A DNA stretch of 64,000 bases from Streptomyces seoulensis (lineage in GTDB: Bacteria; Actinomycetota; Actinomycetes; Streptomycetales; Streptomycetaceae). Both the position numbers and the translations under genes were made by a program. This document shows, piece after piece, positions 59,571 through 64,000 of this stretch. The first letter of the stretch is position 1; each line of letters opens with the position of its first letter. The notes under the pieces are model-generated. The model saw nothing but the letters and a program-made list of their open reading frames with translations. It was not told the origin of the DNA and ran no database searches. The DNA is taken from the NCBI RefSeq assembly GCF_004328625.1, contig NZ_CP032229.1, positions 2,480,001 through 2,544,000 on the forward strand. The letters run 5' to 3'.

Positions 59571-60380
59571 TCAGGCCCCCTTCACCGCCACCGCGAACAG
59601 GCGGCGGAAGGGGAGGATCGTGCCGTAGGGGGCCGGTGGGTACGCCTCGCGCAGGAGGTCGCGGTACTCGCCGACGAAGGCGTCCCGCGCCTCGGGATCG
59701 TCGGCCAGCGCGGTCAGGGCGGGGCGGAGGCCGGTGCCCTTGACCCAGTCCAGGACCGGGTCGTCGCCGGTAAGGACGTGCTGGTACGTGGTCTGCCAGA
59801 CGTCGGTGGCGCAGCCCAGACGGGCGAGGCGGTCCAGGTAGACGCCTGGGGCGTGGACGGAGTCGGGGGCGCGCAGGACGCCGGCCAGCCGGGGTGCCCA
59901 GCGGGGCGTGGCGGCGAGTTCGCGCATGAGGGCGTGTAGGGGGGCGTCGGTGTTGTCCGGCACCTGGAAGGCGAGGACCCCGCCCGGCTTCAGTGCCTCG
60001 GTCCAGTCCGCGAACCGGTCGAGGTGGCCCGGCACCCACTGGAGGGTGGCGTTGGAGAACACCAGGTCGTGCGGGCCCTCGGGGGTCCAGGTGCGGGCGT
60101 CGGCGGGGGCGAGATCCAGCGCGGGCTGCTCGGCGCGGGCGCGCTGGAGCATCTCGGGCGAGTTGTCGTAGCCGGTGACGTGGGCGCCGGGCCAGCGTTC
60201 GGCGAGCAGCGCGGTGGCGTTGCCGGGGCCGCAGCCGAGGTCGGCGATCCGGGGCCGCTCGGCGGGCAGGGCCGGGACGCGGGCCAGGAGGTCCACGAAG
60301 GGGCGCAGCCGGTGGCCGGAGTGACGGAGGTACTGGGCGGGGTCCCAGGAAGGCGTCGCGGGCGTCGGGGGCGTCGTCAT
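59571..60380 (-). CDS. tam: Trans-aconitate 2-methyltransferase
   Basis: A 269-residue SAM-dependent methyltransferase. The SAM motif IADLGCGPGNATALLAERWP lies near residue 45, with VTGYDNSPEMLQRAR, DLVFSNATLQWVPGH and a Tam-type C-terminal domain (YGTILPFRRLF). It methylates trans-aconitate, a spontaneous inhibitor of aconitase. The ATG at 60380 has GAAGG eight bases upstream. It is divergent from a MarR-type regulator matching S. coelicolor TamR, which I recall responding to citrate and trans-aconitate. Confidence 0.92.
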   Translation of the reverse strand: MTTPPTPATPSWDPAQYLRHSGHRLRPFVDLLARVPALPAERPRIADLGCGPGNATALLAERWPGAHVTGYDNSPEMLQRARAEQPALDLAPADARTWTPEGPHDLVFSNATLQWVPGHLDRFADWTEALKPGGVLAFQVPDNTDAPLHALMRELAATPRWAPRLAGVLRAPDSVHAPGVYLDRLARLGCATDVWQTTYQHVLTGDDPVLDWVKGTGLRPALTALADDPEARDAFVGEYRDLLREAYPPAPYGTILPFRRLFAVAVKGA

Positions 60381-60405
60381 GGCAGCCACCTTCCCGGAGA
60401 CTTTC

Positions 60406-60419
60406 TCTTGATGTCAAGA
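60406..60419. promoter_or_regulatory. Candidate TamR operator
   Basis: The palindrome TCTTGA-TG-TCAAGA lies in the 89-base gap between divergent tam and tamR, 26 bases before tam. A half-site TTCAAGAGA occurs at about 60428-60436. The position fits MarR autoregulation. Confidence 0.6.
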
Positions 60420-60469
60420 TACTCAGCTTCAAGAGACTTCACGTCGACACAACCACTACACTGATCTCC

Positions 60470-60967
60470 ATGGAGGACGAGGTCGATCGGCTGGTCGCAG
60501 CGTGGCGCCGGGAGCGCCCTGACCTCGACGTGGAACCACTGGAAGTGCTGAGCCGGGTGAGCAGGCTGGCCCGGCACCTGGACCGCGCCCGGCGGCTCGC
60601 CTTCTCCGAGCACCAGCTGGAGCCCTGGGAGTTCGACGTGCTGACCGCGCTGCGCCGCGCCGGCACCCCGTACCAGCTCTCCCCCGGCCAGCTGCTCACC
60701 CAGACGCTGGTCACCTCGGGGACGATGACCAACCGCATCGACCGGCTGGCCAAGAAGGGCCTCGTGGAGCGGCTGCCCGACCCCAGCGACCGGCGCGGGG
60801 TGCTGGTGCGGCTGACCGACACCGGCCGGGACCGCGCCGACGAGGCGCTGGCGGGCCTGCTGGCCCAGGAGCGGGCCATCCTCGGTGAGCTGTCCCGCGC
60901 CCAGCGCGGCGAACTCGCCGGGCTGCTACGCCAGTTGACCGCCCCGTTCGACAACGTCCCCGGATAG
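60470..60967 (+). CDS. tamR: MarR-family regulator TamR
   Basis: A 165-residue dimeric winged-helix regulator. Helices 1-2 (VLSRVSRLARHLDRAR), the recognition region LTQTLVTSGTMTNRIDRLAKKGLVERL, and the wing DPSDRRGVLVRLTDTGR are typical MarR; the basic, acidic N-terminal helix resembles UrtR-subfamily members that bind small anions. Its gene faces tam across a short palindromic gap. The last 42 bases overlap the convergent LuxR-type gene. Confidence 0.88.
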   Translation: MEDEVDRLVAAWRRERPDLDVEPLEVLSRVSRLARHLDRARRLAFSEHQLEPWEFDVLTALRRAGTPYQLSPGQLLTQTLVTSGTMTNRIDRLAKKGLVERLPDPSDRRGVLVRLTDTGRDRADEALAGLLAQERAILGELSRAQRGELAGLLRQLTAPFDNVPG

Positions 60968-61693
60968 GTCGGCCGGCCCCACCCCGGCTCGCCGGGCCAG
61001 TGCCACGGCGGCCAGCGTGGAGTGCACGCCCAGCTTGCCCAGCACGTTCTGCATATGGGTGCGGACGGTGTGCGGGGAGAGGAACAGCCGCTCCGCGACC
61101 GCCTTGCGGCCGAGCCCGGCGACCATGCAGCGCAGCACCTCCCGCTCGCGCGGGGTCAGCGACTGCACCAGCCGCTCGCTCTCGCTGCGGTGCTTGCGCG
61201 CCGCCGTCAGCTCCTTGAGCACGCCGGTGAGCAGCGCGGCCGGCAGATGCGTCTCGTCCCGCAGCACGCCCCGTATCACGGTGAGCAGCCGGGACAGCGA
61301 GCAGTCCTTGGCGACCCAGCCCGAGGCGCCCGCCTGGAGCGCGAGCGCGGCCCGGTGCGGGTCGTCCTTCTCGGCGAGCACCACCGTGCGCACCCCGGAC
61401 TGCGCCGAGCGCACCCCGGCGACCAGCGAGATCCCGTCCACCAGGCCGTCCGCGTCGCCCGCCTGCACCGGCACCGCCGTCCGGCCGCCGGGCAGCACCC
61501 GGCCGAGGTCGGCGTCGACCAGCAGCACGTCGTAGCGGCGGCCCTCGGAGGCGGCGCGCTCCAGGCAGCGCAGCGCGGCCGGGCCGCTGCCCGCGGCGGA
61601 CACGTCCACGTCGGGCTCGGCGGCCAGCGCCGCCGCGAGGGACTCGGCGAAGATGCGATGGTCGTCCACGACCAGCACTCGGATGCGAACCAC
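60926..61693 (-). CDS. LuxR-type (NarL-like) response regulator with atypical receiver
   Basis: A 255-residue protein. The receiver keeps the acidic pair (Asp10, Asp11), likely phospho-acceptor Asp60 (VLLVDADL) and Lys129 (WVAKD), but has about 20 extra residues after Asp60 and Ala107 in place of the usual Thr/Ser. The C-terminal GerE HTH reads LTPREREVLRCMVAGLGRKAVAERLFLSPHTVRTHM. GTG 61693 has GGAAGGGGG close upstream. No kinase is adjacent. It overlaps the tamR 3' end by 42 bases. Confidence 0.85.
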   Translation of the reverse strand: MVRIRVLVVDDHRIFAESLAAALAAEPDVDVSAAGSGPAALRCLERAASEGRRYDVLLVDADLGRVLPGGRTAVPVQAGDADGLVDGISLVAGVRSAQSGVRTVVLAEKDDPHRAALALQAGASGWVAKDCSLSRLLTVIRGVLRDETHLPAALLTGVLKELTAARKHRSESERLVQSLTPREREVLRCMVAGLGRKAVAERLFLSPHTVRTHMQNVLGKLGVHSTLAAVALARRAGVGPADLSGDVVERGGQLA

Positions 61694-61936
61694 GAAACCC
61701 CCTTCCCCAGGCTCCACTTGGAGCAGGGGTCACCCACGGCCCGGCGACGGCGCGGCGGCCGCCGTCGCGGAGACTGCTACCCCCGGCGCGGTCGCCGTAC
61801 CCGCCCGTCCCGCCCCCTGATCCGGCCGCCCGCCCCCACGGGGACCGCTCATGAGGGCCCTCAGCGTACGGTCGGCCCCGGGCCGTGGGGAGCCGATTGA
61901 CGGAACTGACCGGCCGTCGCGTTTATGGTGTGCCGC

Positions 61937-62389
61937 ATGTTTCGGATCGAGACGGAAGTGGACAAGGACCGACGGGATCTGCTGCACGCGCGGCTGCGGG
62001 ACACCAACACGGCGGCCTCCCCGGTGCTGGCCGCGCTGCGCGGCTCGCCGGGCGACCGGCACACCCCGCTGCACGTGTGGGTGCTGGACGAGGCGGGCGG
62101 TCTCGCCGGGGGGCTGGTCGGGCACACCTGGGCGGGCTGGCTGCACGTCACGTACCTGTGGGTGGACGCCCGGTACCGGGGCGCGGGACTCGGCTCCCGG
62201 CTGCTCGACGAGGCCGAGCGCGTCGCGCACACCGGCCGGGGCTGCGCGCGCTCCCGGGTGGAGACCTGGGACTTCCAGGCCCCGGCGTTCTACCAGGGCC
62301 GCGGCTACGACGTGGTGTCCGTGATCCCCGACTACCCGCCGGGGATCACGGAGTACACGCTGACCAAGCGGCTCGGCCGGGCGGTGTAG
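61937..62389 (+). CDS. GNAT-family N-acetyltransferase
   Basis: A 150-residue acetyltransferase. The acetyl-CoA loop is WVDARYRGAGLGSRLLDEAE, followed by GCARSRVETWDFQAPAFYQGRGY with the conserved C-terminal Tyr. The substrate is unknown. ATG 61937 may be leaderless: TATGGT at 61924-61929 would place transcription start at the ATG; no Shine-Dalgarno is present. It ends one base before the convergent galK stop. Confidence 0.85.
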   Translation: MFRIETEVDKDRRDLLHARLRDTNTAASPVLAALRGSPGDRHTPLHVWVLDEAGGLAGGLVGHTWAGWLHVTYLWVDARYRGAGLGSRLLDEAERVAHTGRGCARSRVETWDFQAPAFYQGRGYDVVSVIPDYPPGITEYTLTKRLGRAV

Positions 62390-62390
62390 C

Positions 62391-63545
62391 TCAGCCGAGG
62401 CGGCGGGCACCCGGCGAGGGCACCGCCTCGAAGACGCGCGGGGCGGTGTACCCGGCCGCCGCGAACGCCTCCTCGACCGCCTTGGTGAGGGTGTCCACCG
62501 CGGACGCCTCGGCCAGCGCGATCGCGGAGCCGCCGAAGCCGCCGCCGGTCATCCGGGCGCCCAGCGCGCCGGATGCCAGCGCGGTGTCGACCGCGAGGTC
62601 CAGCTCCGGGCAGGAGATGCGGAAGTCGTCGCGCAGCGAGGCGTGGCCCTCGGTGAGGACCGGCCCGATGGCCCGGACGTCGCCCGAGGTCAGCAGCTCC
62701 ACCACCCGCTCGACGCGCCGGTTCTCGGTGACGATGTGCCGCACCAGCCGGCGCACCTCACTCTCGTCCCCGAGCTGCTCCAGCGCGGCCTCCAGCCCGT
62801 CGTACGCCACGTCGCGCAGCGCGTCGACGCCGAGCAGGGCGGCGCCCTTCTCGCAGCCGGCCCGGCGCTTGCCGTACTCGCCGCCGCTGTGGGCGTGCTT
62901 GACCTGGGTGTCGATCACCAGCAGGCGCAGGTCCTCGGCGGCCAGGTCGAACGGGATCTGCCGCTGGGACAGGTCGCGGGTGTCCAGGAAGAGCGCGTGG
63001 CCCTCCTCGCAGCAGGCCGACGCGGTCTGGTCCATGATGCCGGTGGGCGCGCCGACGTAGACGTTCTCCGCGCGCTGGCACAGCCGGGCCAGCTTCCAGC
63101 GCGGCAGCTCAAGGCCGAACAGGTCGTCCAGCGCGAGCGCGACGACGACCTCCAGCGCGGCCGAGGACGACAGCCCGGCGCCGGTCGGCACGGTGGAGGC
63201 GAGGTGCACGTCGGCGCCGGTGACCGGGTGCCCGGCCTCGCGCAGCGCCCACACCACGCCCGCCGGGTACGCGGTCCAGTCGTCGTCGGTGCCCGGCGCG
63301 AGGCCGTCCAGGGCGAGTTCGACGACCTCGCCCCCGATGTCGGCCGAGTGCAGCCGCAGCAGGCCGTCGGTGCGGCGGGAGACGGCCGCGGTGACCTGGT
63401 GCGGCAGGGCGAACGGCATGACGAAGCCGTCGTTGTAGTCGGTGTGTTCGCCGATCAGGTTGACCCGGCCCGGCGCCGCCCACACCCCTTCCGGTGCCGC
63501 CCCGTACAGCTCGGTGAAGCGTTCCCGGACCTGCTGTGCCCCCAC
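62391..63545 (-). CDS. galK: Galactokinase
   Basis: A 384-residue GHMP kinase of the Leloir pathway, phosphorylating galactose at C1. It has the galactokinase signature GRVNLIGEHTDYNDGFVMP, the ATP loop PTGAGLSSSAALEVV and MTGGGFGGSAIAL. The GTG at 63545 shares a base with the galE TAG (TAGTG), with GGGAG five bases upstream, so galE-galK is a coupled operon. In Streptomyces the galTEK operon is galactose-inducible. Confidence 0.95.
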   Translation of the reverse strand: MGAQQVRERFTELYGAAPEGVWAAPGRVNLIGEHTDYNDGFVMPFALPHQVTAAVSRRTDGLLRLHSADIGGEVVELALDGLAPGTDDDWTAYPAGVVWALREAGHPVTGADVHLASTVPTGAGLSSSAALEVVVALALDDLFGLELPRWKLARLCQRAENVYVGAPTGIMDQTASACCEEGHALFLDTRDLSQRQIPFDLAAEDLRLLVIDTQVKHAHSGGEYGKRRAGCEKGAALLGVDALRDVAYDGLEAALEQLGDESEVRRLVRHIVTENRRVERVVELLTSGDVRAIGPVLTEGHASLRDDFRISCPELDLAVDTALASGALGARMTGGGFGGSAIALAEASAVDTLTKAVEEAFAAAGYTAPRVFEAVPSPGARRLG

Positions 63546-64000
63546 TAGTGCTCCCTCTGCGTGTCGCGCGCGAACTCCCAGGCGTCCGCGATGATCCCGG
63601 CGAGGTCCGCGCGGGACGGGTTCCACCCCAGTGTGGCGCGTGCGGTCTGAGCCGACGCCACCAGGACCGCCGGGTCGCCGGCCCGGCGCGGGGCGGTGAC
63701 CTCGGGGATGGGGTGGCCGGTGACCTCGCGGGCGGTCTCGACGACCTCGCGGACGGAGAAGCCGTTGCCGTTGCCGAGGTTGCAGATCAGGTGCTCGCCG
63801 GAGCGGGCGGCGCCGAGGGCGAGGAGGTGGGCGTCGGCGAGGTCGGCAACGTGGATGTAGTCGCGGACGCAGGTGCCGTCGGGGGTCGGGTAGTCGTCGC
63901 CGTAGACCGAGATGGCCTCGCGGCGGCCCTGGGCGACCTGGAGGACGAGGGGGATGAGGTGCGACTCGGGGTCGTGGCGCTCGCCGTAGGGGCCGTAGGC
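63545..64000 (-). CDS. galE: UDP-glucose 4-epimerase, C-terminal part (runs off window)
   Basis: The last 151 residues of an extended-SDR epimerase: [19 protein letters not shown], a substrate-binding stretch with [23 protein letters not shown], the [14 protein letters not shown] block and [12 protein letters not shown], all typical of GalE. The N-terminal NAD-binding half lies beyond the window. It precedes and overlaps galK by one base. Confidence 0.95.
   Translation of the reverse strand, partial: AYGPYGERHDPESHLIPLVLQVAQGRREAISVYGDDYPTPDGTCVRDYIHVADLADAHLLALGAARSGEHLICNLGNGNGFSVREVVETAREVTGHPIPEVTAPRRAGDPAVLVASAQTARATLGWNPSRADLAGIIADAWEFARDTQREH

Overview
The DNA is very GC-rich with strong third-codon-position G/C bias, and has GTG and TTG starts, long secreted proteins and SUKH/YD-repeat toxins. 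This points to a Streptomyces chromosome. Gene order closely follows what I recall of the S. coelicolor core segment around SCO3092-SCO3137 (ndh, ppx, divIC, eno, rpfA/rpfC, mazG, mfd, glmU, prs, rplY, pth, ppc, tam/tamR, galK, galE). That synteny is from memory, not from a search.

Left core (1-11.2 kb, nearly all minus strand): type II NADH dehydrogenase with an upstream Rex-type operator; Ppx/GppA-DUF501-DivIC; enolase; two LysM-carrying resuscitation-promoting factors, the first with a c-di-AMP (ydaO-type) riboswitch; a CYP107U1-like P450 with MazG; and a SurA-like lipoprotein.

Accessory block 1 (11.3-29.6 kb): a three-gene operon of an M16 zinc peptidase and two related alpha-helical proteins, then an 11-kb gene for a 3,669-residue secreted YD/RHS polymorphic toxin. 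Its order is signal peptide, DNRLRE, three LamG domains, YD shell, basic His/Ala/Val helix, HINT domain, and a C-terminal DddA/SCP1.201-like deaminase. The cognate Imm1-family immunity gene overlaps its end. Base composition falls sharply at the toxin tip and immunity gene. A secreted HNH nuclease lipoprotein and a divergent TetR/SCO6745-like pair follow.

Middle (30.4-48.6 kb): mfd; a MacB/FtsX-type ABC exporter; a DivIVA-like coiled-coil protein. Then comes a compact cluster of nuclease/deaminase toxin domains with SUKH immunity domains (39.1-43.9 kb): a deaminase fused to SUKH-4, a WHH nuclease fused to SUKH/SMI1, and a separate YwqJ-like deaminase followed by SUKH-3. Next are a four-gene operon of unknown pathway (EF-hand, isopropylmalate-dehydrogenase-like, isochorismatase-like, methyltransferase) and an orphan histidine kinase.

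Right core (48.7-64 kb): a LAGLIDADG-like HTH protein abutting tRNA-Gln(UUG), then glmU, prs, rplY, pth, ppc, an acyl desaturase with its coupled TetR, tam with divergent tamR, a LuxR-type regulator, a GNAT, galK and the 3' part of galE.

The best candidates for something new are the DddA-like YD toxin/Imm1 locus and the adjacent SUKH cluster, which has toxin and immunity domains joined in single polypeptides lacking visible export signals.
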